This document shows, piece by piece, positions 1-12,657 of a stretch of DNA of 64,000 nucleotides; the stretch's first letter is position 1, and each line of letters starts with the position of its first letter. The stretch lies in the NCBI RefSeq assembly GCF_026210795.1, contig NC_089437.1, positions 3,162,001 to 3,226,000 on the forward strand, given 5' to 3'. Both the position numbers and the translations under genes were made by a program. The notes beneath the pieces were generated by a model, which saw nothing but the letters and a program-made list of their open reading frames with translations, had not been told where the DNA came from and searched no databases. Origin of the DNA: Rhizophagus irregularis (taxonomy: Eukaryota; Glomeromycota; Glomeromycetes; Glomerales; Glomeraceae).

Positions 1-728
1 ATATATTTTTATTTTTAGAAATTTACTAATTAGATTTTAATAAAATTTATATTAGATTCATTTTGATAAAAAAAATTTAATAGTAGTAAATTATATTTTT
101 AATATCAGTATTAACTGAATTATTATAAAAAATGCATTTTATTATATATTATTTTTGAATTAAATAAAAGATATTTAGGATTTTAAACAAACAAAAAGTT
201 TTTTATTTAAAATTTAAAATTAATTAACAAATAATTAAAATTGATGATCTTCAAATTATAATTCTAATTAAAATTTTTTTAGGCTAAATTCATAATAAAA
301 GTTCAAATTTTATTAAAATCAATCCTTTTAAATTATAAGTAATATTACATTTATATAAGCAATTTTTAACAATTATAGATATATTTATTTAATTATTAAG
401 AATACTTTATAAATTTTAAAAATTAAAACTTTACTTTATTCAATTTAATCTGACTAAAAAAGTTATTCATTATATACTTATTTTAATATAATAAATTAAT
501 AAAGCAATAAGAAACTTTTTTTTTGCTATTTTAAATATAAAAAAATATTATTTTATTTTTATTTATTTATAGTATTTTGTATTTGAATATAATATGAAAT
601 CCTGAAATTCAAAATTCTAATAAGTCAAAATCCTAAAATTTAAAATTCTGAAATTTAAAATTTTAACAAATTTAAAATCCTAATAGATATAAATTCCAAA
701 AAAAATTAGACTGCTACCTTTTTATGTA
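1..728. other. AT-rich non-coding stretch
   Basis: No plausible gene is seen on either strand. From about 600 to 700 a short motif close to AATCCTAAAATTTAAAATTC recurs several times. The same motif returns inside the adjacent MITE (about 920-1010) and near 59160-59290, so it is a low-complexity dispersed repeat. Confidence 0.5.
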
Positions 729-1124
729 TAGCTTGAAGTTCTGTGTTCACCATATTTATTATATTTATCATATCCATTATATCTATTATATCCATTATTT
801 AAATCATCTAACATCTTTTTCAAAATTACTATCATGATTACAGTAGCTATGTGACCAGTCATTTGAGTTATTTGAGGTCATTTGGCTTACTAGCCAATAC
901 TGATATATATAGAATGCTATTTAAAATTCTAAAACTCAAAAATTCTAAAATTAAATTCTAACAAGTTTAAAATTCTAATAGATACAAAATTCTGATAGGT
1001 CAAATCTTATTAAATAACTTTCAGATAACATTAAAGTTTAATGCTATTATGTACATTACTTTAGTGTTGTTTTGTTCTGTCACAATAATAATAGCCTCTA
1101 TTATGTTTACAGAACTTCAAGCTA
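729..1124. mobile_element. 396-bp MITE with 15-17 bp inverted ends and TA flanks
   Basis: The ends TAGCTTGAAGTTCTG and CAGAACTTCAAGCTA are perfect inverted repeats, each flanked by TA. A TA target duplication suggests a Tc1/mariner-type non-autonomous element. The interior is AT-rich and has no coding potential. Confidence 0.6.
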
Positions 1125-4100
1125 TATATATATAGAAGTAAAATGCTAATTTGGAATAGGTAACTTCTAAAGAGAATGTAAATGACCTAGTCATTTAAAA
1201 ATTACATCATAATTGTGGCCAGAACTATTCATACAATTTTATTATTTTATGGATAAAATTTTCACATGATATTATAAGTTCATAATTCTGGCCAACATCA
1301 TTAACTTGGCTTAAATTATAAAGCATTAATTTTAAATAACTCAAATGACAAATGATCCAAATGACTAGGTCATTCAAAGGTTATTCAGAGGTCATCTCAA
1401 AATGGGCAAATGATCTAGTCATTTGCCATTACTGAATTATATATATATATATATTTGTATTTATAACCTAAAGTTAATAAGATTTTCTTTATAAATAAAT
1501 ACTTTTTATTTTCATATTAAAAGTAGTTATGATGATTATATAAATACTTGCAATTTATTATTAAAAGAAAAATAAAATTTTAAATTTATTTTAATAAAAA
1601 TTCAATATAAAAGGTTTAATTTAAATAATAAAAAATTATTATATTTAACCAAATTTTCAATTAAAAAACAATTTATAAGTTTAAGTTTAATTAGAAATAG
1701 ATAAAAAAAAAAATTAGATTATTTTATAAAATAAATGTAATATGTAAGTGATAAACTAGTATTAAAATTTTATAAATAATCATATTATATTAAAATTTGT
1801 AGTTTATAAATGCAAATATTTTAGTAAACAAATTAATTAAATTAATTATTTGAAGAATATGAAAGTAATTATATAAAAAAAAGTTTTTATTGCCTTTTTT
1901 TTATCATATTTTAAAAAGAAATCTTACATTTTATAATACTGTATATTAAATAAAGTTATCAGTTTATATGTTTTTATAATTACAATACAAAAATGGCCAG
2001 GAATAACTTTTAGATGGTATAATAAACCAATAATATTGAACAAACAAATATAACAAATATAGTTCTTGTATTAAAAGGAATCGTTATCACAAAAAAAAAA
2101 AAAACAAAAAAAAGATTATTAATAATACTTCAAATCTCATATTACAAATCAAATGTAAATTCGATATTATATGTGCAGTATTATTAACGTTATTTACAAA
2201 TAACTGTTCTATGGAATTAAGCGAATTCAAGTAATTTATTTATGTTGTTTGCACATCGGCAAAATATTTATTTACGGTTTTGTCTTCTTTATGAAAATAT
2301 TTATTGAATAGAGATGTTCATCACCTACGCCTAAAATCAAATTAATATTTACCAATAAATATGAGAGGAAGGTTCTTACCGCACCTATCAAATATCAAAA
2401 GATCCACCCATGAAATGTTTTGCTTATCTGATGCAACGTACAAATATTGTACAAACAGTATCTACAGGGAAAATTATTCAAGATAGCGGACAAGGAATAT
2501 AAAAATGTGACACAATTCGTTAGCCCTAGTGATAAACTTGATGAACACGGCAGAATATCTTCTGTATATGTATTGTGGTTCAAACCATAAAACACTTACT
2601 ATTGGACAAGTCAAGTTGTAACTGAAAGAAACAAATTAATGAATGAATGTAATTTAGAGCGAGGGGATCAATTGTTTCGCGTCTTATAAATATTATAAAG
2701 GAAAAAACTTAATAAAATATGGATTTAGATTAACATTATCTATAACCTATAATGGATTCAAAAGAAGTTACGCAGGCATTCACAATCAATTCGGATTCGA
2801 ATTTTGGAACGAAATTATTTACGGCATTAAGGTTTTTACGGCATTTGATATTTGTAGTAATAAGGTTTTACGGTAATCCCAATTTAGTGAATTGTTGATT
2901 GATGCATCATTTATTCGAACTTTCACCTAACCCCGTTACAACAATGCAGTTTTTCTGCGTCCAAACCATTAGGACTATCTTAATAGTAAAATTATCGATA
3001 CTTTTTGAATTCCGCATAATCTAGCATAGCCCTATTATTGCTAACCCTTTTATTGCCTGAGAAGATTTCGGATTATGACAATTATTATTATTATTATTTT
3101 TTATCAACTCTTCCAAAAAAAAATAAATAAAAAAAATAAAAAAAATAATGTAGATCTTAAATGAATCTATTATTGATTAAGTTATAAACAATTTAAATTT
3201 TAATGAAATTAAATACTAAGTTAACATTAATAATAATACATTATGCGCGCTTAATTTTATTAAGATTATAGTTAATTATTATTTTAATAATAATGCTCAT
3301 TTAAACACCGGGAAAATTGTATTAAATAATTTGATTAGCACGCTACATGACATATCCTTAAAAGGTTCGTAGATTTGTAGATCTATAAAAAAAAAAAAAA
3401 AAAAGGTAACCAAAAAGTATATAAAAAATAAATATTGTAAATTAAAATAGCGGTAAATCACGGAATAATTGTATAATAATTACATTATATATTCGGTATT
3501 CTGAATAAAAAAGTACATCGTAAAACGAAGAATTGAATTAATGTTGTGCTTGCCTTGGCGGACGAAAAAAAAATAAATATGATTTGAGGAAAAAATGAGA
3601 TAAAAAAGGGGAAATTTTTTTTTTTTAAAAATAATTCGGAATTTCGTTTTAACGAAATTGGTATACGGAAATTCCGGTCGAACTTTTTTTTTTTCGAATA
3701 TGACTTTCTTTTTTCCAACGCACGGGCAAAACTTGAAAAAGAAGTACATTAAAAAGCACAAAAATAATGTAAGAGTTCATATATAGTCAAGATTTACTAT
3801 TGCATGATCTGTTGTGTATAATGAGTAAAGAGAAAAAGACCCTTTTACAGCTTGTTTTTCGCCTTTTTTTGGGTTTATTTCATCAGTTTCGAAAGACCCG
3901 GCCGAAAATTGGTTGTATTTTTTTTTTCATTCTTGTTTGAAAACTTGATTTTTTTTTATTAAACCGGAAATTATGGTAAAATTCTTGATTTATTAGTTAT
4001 TTAGTGTTCATCCATTAAAAATTAAAATCGTGGAAATTTAAAATAATGAAACTATAAATCTATAAAGGCCACGCGATTTAAGTTTGGTTTGACGTTACAT

Positions 4101-4811
4101 TAAAATATTTAAATAATATTTTTTCCGGAAGCAATTTTTTCGGAAGATTTAAATCAAGATCTTTTTTTTTTTTTTTTTTTTATTATTACTTACTTATTAT
4201 TATTATCATAACATAATAAAAAAAAGAATTTAATTTATTATTTTAATTAAATCTAAATTATTATTTAAATTTTTTTTATTTTTATGACTGCGGTCAATAA
4301 AATCATAATCGGTAATAAAAAAAAACAAATAAATGAAAAAAAAAATAAATATGTTTGTGTATTGTTTACAATTTAATATTTTTTTTTTCGCATCGCATAT
4401 TGAATGAATAATTGATTTTCCCATTTTATTGCATTTGTTGTTATATGTGGTTGTATGCGTTGTATATATACTGATAATGATAATGGGAGTGTTTCGTATT
4501 TTTTTTTTTTAAAAAAAAAATGATTTACTTTTGAATTCCTCATAAGGAGGGCCGTGAATGAAATATATTATATATAAATTACGCAATTTGTACATTTTAT
4601 AAGTGAATAATGTAACACCACCGCTCAAATCATTTTTTTAAAGTTTAGTTTTAATATTATGTATTATCTTATTAATTTGTTTGATTTTCTGACAAAAAAA
4701 GTTCTTGTTGCTTAACGTGCATCATACGCGCGATTTCTGCAGGTTATAAATTCTGCAACGAACTGTTTATTTGCATCGCCACATTCCTCCTTTGGGTATT
4801 ATCCAAAGTAA

Positions 4812-4819
4812 TGACGTCA
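4812..4819. promoter_or_regulatory. Perfect CRE palindrome TGACGTCA upstream of the zinc-finger gene
   Basis: The 8-bp palindrome is the consensus for ATF/CREB-type bZIP factors. It lies about 450 bp upstream of the ATG at 5268, in one of the few less AT-rich patches. In such AT-rich sequence a chance match is fairly unlikely, but function is only inferred. Confidence 0.35.
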
Positions 4820-5222
4820 GTTTCCACAAAACCAGACTTCTCTCATTTATATAACTCCTCTTCCATCGTTTTTTTTTTTTGTAAAACGTCAAAATTTTTT
4901 TTTTTTTTTTTTTTTTTTTTGGTCGCAAACTAAAATTTAATATAAATATGTGTTAAATATATAGTAATTTCATTATCTATTTTAACTATAAAAAGACAAA
5001 AAATAAAAAACTATTTTTTTTTTTCGATTATTCCCCTTTCAAAAAAAAAAAAATTTCAAGAAAAAAAAAAAAAAAAATATATATATAAAAAAAAAAATCA
5101 TTTCATTCTTATCCTTCTAATTTTTTTTTTTTTAATAATAATCTTTCCTTTGTAATAATAATAATAATCTTTTCTTTTTTGTATAATATATATAATATAA
5201 TAATATATATAATAATAATCAT

Positions 5223-5224
5223 CA

Positions 5225-5262
<38 letters not shown>
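5223..5262. repeat. AAT trinucleotide microsatellite in the leader of the zinc-finger gene
   Basis: About twelve AAT units run directly into the ATG region at 5268. Read in another frame they give a meaningless poly-Asn peptide. The tract is probably 5' UTR and may vary in length between strains. Confidence 0.7.
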
Positions 5263-5267
5263 TTAAT

Positions 5268-6763
5268 ATGTCATCACCATTGTCTACTAGCGATAGTCAA
5301 TCTCCTCCTTCTAATCTTCCTCCTCGAGTTAATTCGAAAGTTTTGGCTTGTAAATGGGATGGCTGTTCAGAAACTTTTATAATTCTAAAAGACTTGGTAT
5401 CTCATTTACATGATGGTAAGATAAAATTGATATTCAATATATTATATACGTGATAAACTTGCAATCAAACAAGTTCTTCCCCAGATTTAGAAGGACATGT
5501 ACTAATTTAGTGTGACCAATTAAAAATTTTTTTCTTTTTTTTTCTTTTTTAAAAAAAAAATTTCGTGTTTTTCAAAAATTAAAAGATCACGTAGGAAGAA
5601 AAAAAGCTAATTATACTTGTGAATGGGCCAGTTGTCCTAGAAAAGGTGCTACTCAAACTTCTCGATTCGCTTTAATTACTCATTTAAGAAGTCATACCGG
5701 TGAAAAACCTTATGATTGTAAAGTACCAGGTAAAAAGAGTAAAAAAGATTATTATTTATTTTTTTTTTAAAAAAAAAAAAAAAAATTCGTATATGTTTAT
5801 ATTTTAGAAATTCCTGAATCTTTCAAGTTAATATATAAGAATTTTTTTTTTTTTGTATTACATTTCATTTGTTTTTTTCTCATGGTAATATTTATATTTA
5901 TATTTATATTTATATATTTATTAAATTTATCTTTTTTATTTGGTTTTAAATTTTAGGTTGTGAAAAAAGCTTTACGCGACCTGACTCGCTTACAAAGGTA
6001 TGATAAATTCTTCATATCTATTATCCATTAAAAATTTTTCTTAACTTTTTCTTGAATTAATTCAATTAATTAATTTCAAACTTTTTAGCATATGAAAAGT
6101 CAACACACTGAACCACGTAAAAAACGAAGTAGTATGGAAGAACCTCAAAGAACGAATAAAAAACGAAAAATGTCAACTTCACCTGAAGATGAAGAGGATT
6201 CTCAAACTTCTCTTAGGTTAACCCCAAATCGTTCTTTATCAAGACAATCCTCAAATAATCATAATAATCATAATAATAACAGTAATAATAGTTCTCCTTC
6301 AAGATCAAAACAACAACAACAAGCATTAAGACATTCGTTAGAAAGACAAAGACAAAATCAACAAAATTCTTCTTTAAGACATCAACAACCTTCAGAAAAT
6401 ACTATTAATCAAAATCGTAATTATACCTCGGATGATGATTCTTCTTTATCTGATCCAACAAATTCTTCTTCTTCTTCTGTTAATAATAATAATAATAACA
6501 ACAATAACAATAACAATAATAATAACACTAATAACATTAATAATAGTGAGGATTCACAACAAAAATCTTTTTATGAGAAATATCTAGTTCTTAAAGCTAA
6601 ACATAGATATATTAGAAGAGAAAATGAATTGTTATCAGATGAATATCAAGTAATTAAAAAGAAATTGAAAAGATTAAAAACCGAAAAGGACATTTTATTA
6701 GATGCTGTTATGCAACAAAATGGTGTTGATGAGAATGGTGGTGATGGTGACGCTGATATATAA
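5268..6763 (+). CDS. C2H2 zinc-finger protein with INO80-subunit-like coiled coil
   Basis: Four exons are readable: 5268-5415, 5586-5729, 5957-5997 and 6089-6763. All have GT-AG introns and the joined frame gives 335 residues. Three C2H2 fingers lie in residues about 25-115: CKWDGC...HLHDDH, CEWASC...HLRSH, and CKVPGCEKSF...HMKSQH, with a TGEKP-type linker between the last two. A low-complexity Ser/Asn/Gln stretch follows, with long AAT-encoded Asn runs. The C-terminal ~50 residues form a basic coiled coil (KYLVLKAKH...IRRENELL...IKKKLKRLKTEKDILLD). Fingers of this GLI/YY1-like kind occur in the fungal INO80 subunit Iec1. The coiled coil resembles INO80E-type subunits (K-Y--LK...EK--LLD). A nuclear chromatin or transcription role is inferred. 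The ATG was chosen because it lies just after an AAT repeat and gives the finger frame. Confidence 0.8.
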
Positions 6764-7552
6764 ATATCTATCTATATAAATTTGAGAAAAATCTTATATT
6801 TTTTTTTCTTTTTTTTTTTTTTTATATGTTTCGGTACATATATATATAAAGGTATATATTTTCATATAATATATATGTATATACAATATTATGCGTATAT
6901 TTGGATATAAAAAATTTCTTGCTTATTTTACACATATTACTCTTTCAATTTGTAAATAATTATATATTTTTTTTTTCTTTGGAAACTGGTAACGATGGAA
7001 TTGACGAAAAAGATAATTTTTTTTTGTATATAAAGAGATATATTTAAATTCTTATGAAGAGCTAGTACAAAAAATATTTTCATTACAATTTTATCGTTAT
7101 TTTTATGTTTTGTTAAATAAAAAATAAAAAATTAAAATTAAAAAATCCGATAACACAGGTTACCTGGTTAAAAACATAACTAATTTTACATTACTAATAA
7201 GACGATTTTTTTTAATTAAAATAATATTATTATTACAAAAATACTAATGAATAAAATTTTTATAATAATATTATTATTTTAGTTGAAAAATCAGAATCTA
7301 AACACATTTTAATAAAAGCAAAAGCCATTTATTTTTCTTAACAGACTAATAGTAAATGGTCTAAACCAAAAATTCTCAGATAAAAAAGTTATAAACCAAT
7401 TTTTATTTTTTTTTTGCATTTTCAATTCAACTTTTATTGATTTTAATCGACATTAATGATCAAAGATTTACAGCAAATATTTTTTTTTTAAAGAAAAAAA
7501 AAACAAATAAATACAAAAACAGAAATGATGGATTTTATTTCTGAAAAATAAA
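6764..7552. other. Intergenic region between convergent genes
   Basis: This stretch lies between the 3' ends of the zinc-finger gene (+) and the bestrophin gene (-). It is AT-rich, with T tracts and TATA-like repeats around 6840-6890. I see no gene. It must hold the terminators and poly(A) sites of both neighbours. Confidence 0.5.
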
Positions 7553-9315
7553 TTAACGAGAAGATTGAGACGCTGGAACCGCTTTTACGGAAGGAATATG
7601 ACGTTCCAAATATTTAATTTCGGCTTCCAAATCCTGTTAAATTTCAAAAATTAATATTTGATAAAAAAAACAATTAACTAATTTAATATAATAAAATTTT
7701 TAATTAAATTTATACTAACTTGGCAATATCCATCCAATGGTAAATCATTTGTATCATAACCTTTGTTTTTTAAGAAAATTATTAATTTTAAAATTCAATT
7801 TTCATAAATTCAAAAATAAAAACAAAAATATTAACATACCGAATGGATTCTCAATTTCGGCACCTGTATAAAAAAAAATGAGTTTTTACTTAAAAAAAAA
7901 TTTAATAAAAAAAAAGATATTTAAACGAAATATTACCGATAGATTCAACACCAAAAAGAATGAAGCCAACTAATACGACAATTGGAATAGTAATCCATCC
8001 GAGCATTGCAACTAAAGTGAATGGAAGTATCCAAACATATATAATGACGGCTTGTTTCCTATTCATAATGAAATAAAATTATTTTTAAAATCCAAATATC
8101 TTCATTAAAAACCAATTTTTAAAAACGTACTTACAGATGAACGTTATAAGCAAAAGGAATGGGTGTATTACCAATTCTTTCTAAATTACCAAAAATATCG
8201 ACCAAGCTATTTAAATTTGAAGAAATAGTACCATAAGCACTATCCATAATATTATTTCGTTTTTTGTCAATATACAATCCAACATGAAAAATAATTTCAA
8301 GTGGTAAACTCATACTAGCATCAATTTCATTACCCCATTCTGATGCACCAAACCATATAGTTGTATTATCATTAGAATAATTATTACGAAGAGTACGATA
8401 AGTTGAAGGGGGGATTCTATTTGCAAGTGAACGAAGCGATGACCTAACATCGGGTAGATCTGTTGAAGGTCTATTGGCATCATGTCTATTAGGGTCTTCT
8501 TCACTTCCTGATCCCAATACTGTATTTTCTTGTGCAACATTTCCATCAAAGTTTGTTAATTGGAGTCCCTCAGGAAGAAGGTCATTTAAATCATACCAAT
8601 CAATACCGAATTCTAAACGAAGATGATGTTTAACAGCAATTGCGAATGCCAATAAAAGTTTAACGTTCCTTTCTTTTTCTTGACGGTCACCCTCATCAAC
8701 TTCCCTTACGCCAACCCAGATGTTACGTGTGGCGTTTCGAATGTCGGTACTAGTAAAACGAAAAATTTGTCTTTTTAATACTATCCATGTCATAGCAAAT
8801 GAACTTTTTGATGTCGGCACGCGATATCAAGACTAAAATTATTTACCACATGCTAACAAATAATTTTCTGCCTTCATAATAACGATCATAAGCATTGTTC
8901 GTTCGAAAAGCCAAAAGAAGACCAACAACCACAGCAACAGTACCAACTGAAATTTACCATTATAATTAAAATATGTATAATATAAATAATTTTTAACCAA
9001 CTTGATAAAAAAATAACTTACCCAAACTTTCTGGCATTCTGACATCTATATCAAAAATCTTGTATAGGACAACTACTTGAGTAGTGAAAAGGCCTGTAAA
9101 GAAAAGGACGGGAATTGTAGTCGGAAGCACCTATTAATGAATTCGGGTTAGAAAAATTCCTACAAAAAAAAAGACGAGATTTTTTCTTTTCTTTTAATGC
9201 TTACAGAGCCTCTAATTCGTAGAACGTCAGGGTAACCCCATCCTCTGCGCCGGCATAACCCACTACAAAATCTCCCTTTAGCGTTCGGATTTTTAAAATT
9301 AGCGTCAACTGGCAT
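7553..9315 (-). CDS. Bestrophin-like anion channel
   Basis: Eight exons on the minus strand can be joined in frame: 9205-9315, 9022-9130, 8847-8946, 8135-8803, 7937-8058, 7840-7863, 7720-7760 and 7553-7633, giving about 418 residues. The bestrophin/UPF0187 signature is clear. There is a membrane segment followed by LLLAFRTNNAYDRYYEGRKL, then a region with RNATRNIW. The C-terminal half carries a second hydrophobic pair with LGWITIPIVVLVGF and ends with AEIENPFGYDTNDLPLD, matching the family's conserved IENPFG...NDLPLD region. The family forms chloride or bicarbonate channels in plasma or organelle membranes. The fungal substrate is not certain. The intron between exons 3 and 4 is only 43 bp, so that junction is the least certain. 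Confidence 0.9.
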
Positions 9316-9972
9316 TTCGTAATTATTTAATTCGTTAAAATCGTTAAAATTGCGATGAAAAAAATAGAATAGAAAAGCTCGTAGAGGGACCTTTTATCTT
9401 GTTTTTGATGATAATCTCAGGTTGGTCCTCATTTAGAAATCTTGTGATGCTTTACAGCCCTCGTACATGCAATAAATATTTATTATTGGCCAAATAAATC
9501 AGCCTACAGATAAGGTCGCATATTGTACATTTAATCAATCCTTGAATTGGTGAAGTTTGGCGTTAAGGGTCCCTATAATGGAAAACAGTCTCGTAATCAA
9601 TGACTCGTGTATTTCAAGAGTCGATTAGTGATCAGCATTAGATCAACTTTTTATGCCGATTTAAACTTTAAAAAATAATATTTCCAAATTCGTTTGTTGG
9701 TTGGCGCAAATAAATATTTATTTAAAATATTTATTTAAAATATTTATGATATTTTTCTGTTTCACCAAAAAAAAATTTAAATGTATGAATTAAACCACTC
9801 CAAGCCTCGCCCATTATAGGAAAGTTTTTCCGAAAATAATATAAACTATTGTATCAGCAGTTATCACACATGAATTTAACAATATACACTAAATCAGTAA
9901 ATTTATTACATAAACATGAAAATTATCGAGTTTGAACCTAAAAATGAAAAGATGATATTAGAAGACGATACA
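9316..9972. other. Intergenic region, no gene seen
   Basis: This is the upstream region of the bestrophin gene and the downstream region of CCT4, both on the minus strand. It is AT-rich with no open frame of note. The tandem AATATTTATTTAA-type repeats around 9715-9745 are low complexity. Confidence 0.5.
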
Positions 9973-12521
9973 TTACATAAGAAAAAGTCTAATTATGAAC
10001 ATATTTACCAAATCATCGATCTTAAGCAGCATCTTTACGGTCTCTGCAGACAATTCTATTGCACTGGTTGACACAAGTAAAGGTTGTATGACATTTTCTT
10101 CGAGAATATTTGAAATTGTACCCTTAAATATAAAAGTGTATGTTAAAAACTTCCTTCAAAAAAATAAATAAATAAACAACCAAAATAAATCCTAACGCTA
10201 CTTTTTTCACATTTATTCCTGCAGTTTTCTCTCCTAAAGCATGTTTATTTCTTAATTCAGTAACAATATTAATGGGATTCAATCCTGCATTTTCAGCTAA
10301 TGTTATCGGAATAACTTCAAGCGCATTGGCAAAAGCTTCAAAACAATGAGCTTCCATGCCCTTTAGTGTTTTTGCATACTCCGATAATCGCTGCGAAACT
10401 TCAATTTCAGGTGCTCCCCCTCCTGCAATGAGTGCTCTAATTGAAGAATTACAAGCATTTAAAAATTATTTCCAAATGTTACTTTTAAAAATCAAAAATA
10501 AGAAATCTCACTTTTTCTTTACAAGACAGCGAACAACACAAAGCGCATCATGAAGTGAACGTTCAGCCTCTTCCAAAACCAGAGAATTAGCACCACGACA
10601 TAAGATTGACACAGTTTTGCCAATGTGTTTGACACCAGTAATTTTAACAACACGAGCACCTGAAGTTTGAACTTCGTCAATAAGTTCAGCATAACCAAGT
10701 TTATCCTCAGCAAATGATTCTATATCCGCAATTGGTTTACAGCCAGTACTCTACAAAATGAAATATAACTTAAGTTGAAAAGGAAATTTATGTTAGATTT
10801 ATAAATTATAAAAGAATTACCTTACAAATAAACTCAATCTCGTCTCTTTCAATATCTTTAACCACTAAAATTTTCAACTTTGACAGGAAGTGTAAAGACA
10901 AATCATTAACAGCATCTCTAAGAATTGATTTTTGAATTAAAAGAACATTACATCCTGTTTTTTTAATTTTTTTACACATATTAAGAAGATATTGTCTTTC
11001 TTCCTTTAAAATTTTATCCATAAGTCTATAATCATTAACTATGATTTGATTCTCCATCTAAATATTAAAAAATAAAATAAATGTGAATAAAAAGAAAACT
11101 GAAGAAATTAAATTTACTTGGTATAATTCATACATCGGGTTTTGGTGGAGATAATTGAAACTGAATTAGGCCTATCTTTGCTTTCTCAATGCGAGTCGGT
11201 CCTCCAGAATTTTTAACAACATTTTGGGTAAGTACTAATCCATCTATTAATTCGGTGTCATCGATTGTCCCACCAACTTTTTTAACAATACGAATATCTT
11301 TTAAATCCACATTAGTAGCTGTTGCTGGGTCAATTACGCGCAATACGGCATCAACAGCAATAGGGGCAAGAAGGCCAGAATATTGTGAAACAATCTATAT
11401 AAAAAATATTAAATAAGACACATAAAATTTTTTGTAAAAAATTGATTACTTAACCTACTTTTGAGTTTAATGAAGTGCTAGCGGCCCTTAACAATGAATT
11501 CTTATCTGATAAATCTATTTGAGTAGACATCTCTGTAAGAAATTCAGTTGATTTATTGGCAGCGCGCTGGAAAGCTTCAGCAATTGTTGTAGGGTGTATC
11601 CCTGAGAATTAATAATTAAAAACACATTACTTATTATATATAAATCACTAATTGCATTTCTAAAGAAAGATCTTAGTTTAATGAGTTCTTCTCCTTTTAA
11701 TACGATCCGCTATTTCTCGGACTATATGGAAATTTTATTACCCTTAACAAGCATTTTCTCAGCAGCTCCCAAAAGTGCGCCTGCAATAACTACAACAGAC
11801 GTTGTCCCATCTCCGGCCTCAACATCTTGAGCAGCAGACAAATCAACGAGCTGCTCAATAATTTATTTGTTAGATTAAACTGAACAATTTACAAGTCTAA
11901 AACATAAATATAAAACTTTTACCATTTTAGCTGCGGGATGTAAAACAGACATGTGTTTCAAAATTGTAGCTCCATCATTAGTGATGACAACTTCACCACT
12001 ACCAGTTTGAATCTAGTTGAATTTAATAATCAATAGCATATGATTAAGTGTAAATAATTAGTTGTGAGGTCATGTTTATTGTATGTGATCCATTTTTAAA
12101 CCTGCAAAACATAAAAATTCTCACCATTTTATCCATGCCTTTAGGACCAAGGGAAGTCCGCACAGCATCCCCTACCGCTAAAATAAATGAAATAGATTAA
12201 ATTAATAATTTTTTTCTAAGCAAAAATTTTAGACGAATTTAATTTAGATCTATCTTTCTTTGGCTACATTTTATTTTTTACGATCATCCAAATTTTTAGT
12301 AAAAAGTTTCTTTGCTTATTTTAACTTTGAATGGCCTAAGTGTTTTCGTATTCTCTTGTGCAAAACTTCAAGAACGAAAGATATTTCGAAGCGTGTTACG
12401 CTCCAAAGTTGTATTTAAATTAAATAATACCTTTAGCAGCGATAATGTTGCTAAGTCGAACTTCTACGGGCTTTTCCTTGTCTTTGAAAGATCTATAACT
12501 CGATACTTTGTTTTCTGTCAT
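9973..12521 (-). CDS. CCT4: T-complex protein 1 subunit delta (cytosolic chaperonin CCT4)
   Basis: Ten exons on the minus strand join in frame to about 535 residues, the normal CCT length: 12431-12521, 12125-12177, 11923-12012, 11742-11850, 11459-11601, 11134-11394, 10821-11057, 10512-10750, 10202-10436 and 9973-10122. The ATP-binding group II chaperonin motifs are present: [32 protein letters not shown] and the late GGGAPE. The delta-subunit signature [18 protein letters not shown] and the C-terminal [17 protein letters not shown]...LLKIDD identify CCT4 specifically. CCT is a hetero-octameric double ring that folds actin, tubulin and WD40 proteins in the cytosol. The last dozen residues after LKIDDLVN differ from the usual short ending and may be an unspliced or altered C-terminus. 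Confidence 0.95.
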
Positions 12522-12657
12522 AACCACTGTGTACAAAAAAAAAATTAAAAATCAGTTGCAGATATTTACGTGTACGATCAGCCAATTAGATTAATAAGTT
12601 AGGATAAGATCCCAAAAAATTTATGATCAGCAAAAATTATATATATTCATATTTATC
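12522..12657. promoter_or_regulatory. Divergent promoter interval between CCT4 and COX20
   Basis: Only 136 bp separate the two start codons (12521 on minus, 12658 on plus). Both transcription starts and any shared regulatory sites must lie in or immediately beside it. No consensus element stands out by eye. Confidence 0.55.

Larger units (their letters stand above)
1125..5267. other. Long AT-rich intergenic region with palindromic motifs and homopolymer tracts
   Basis: I see no supportable gene here. Between 1170 and 1430 the near-palindrome AAATGACTAGGTCATT occurs about three times in variant forms. Long A and T runs are common, for example around 3390, 4160, 4890-4920 and 5040-5090. Short open frames on the minus strand near 2395-2595 and 3480-3761 are rich in Phe/Lys, overlap such tracts and have no recognisable features. 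The last few hundred bases upstream of 5268 should hold the promoter of the zinc-finger gene. Confidence 0.5.

Noticed and set aside
3480-3761. 93-codon minus-strand frame rich in Phe and Lys
   Set aside because: It is built from A/T homopolymer tracts, and an overlapping frame of the same kind exists. There are no domain or splice features.
8839-9045. 68-codon minus-strand frame as a separate small membrane protein
   Set aside because: It overlaps bestrophin exons 2 and 3 in the wrong frame and runs through the intron. The frame with LLLAFRTNNAYDR is the real one.
12312-12548. 78-codon plus-strand frame in the CCT4 5' region
   Set aside because: It is antisense to CCT4 exon 1 and intron 1, with no features of its own.
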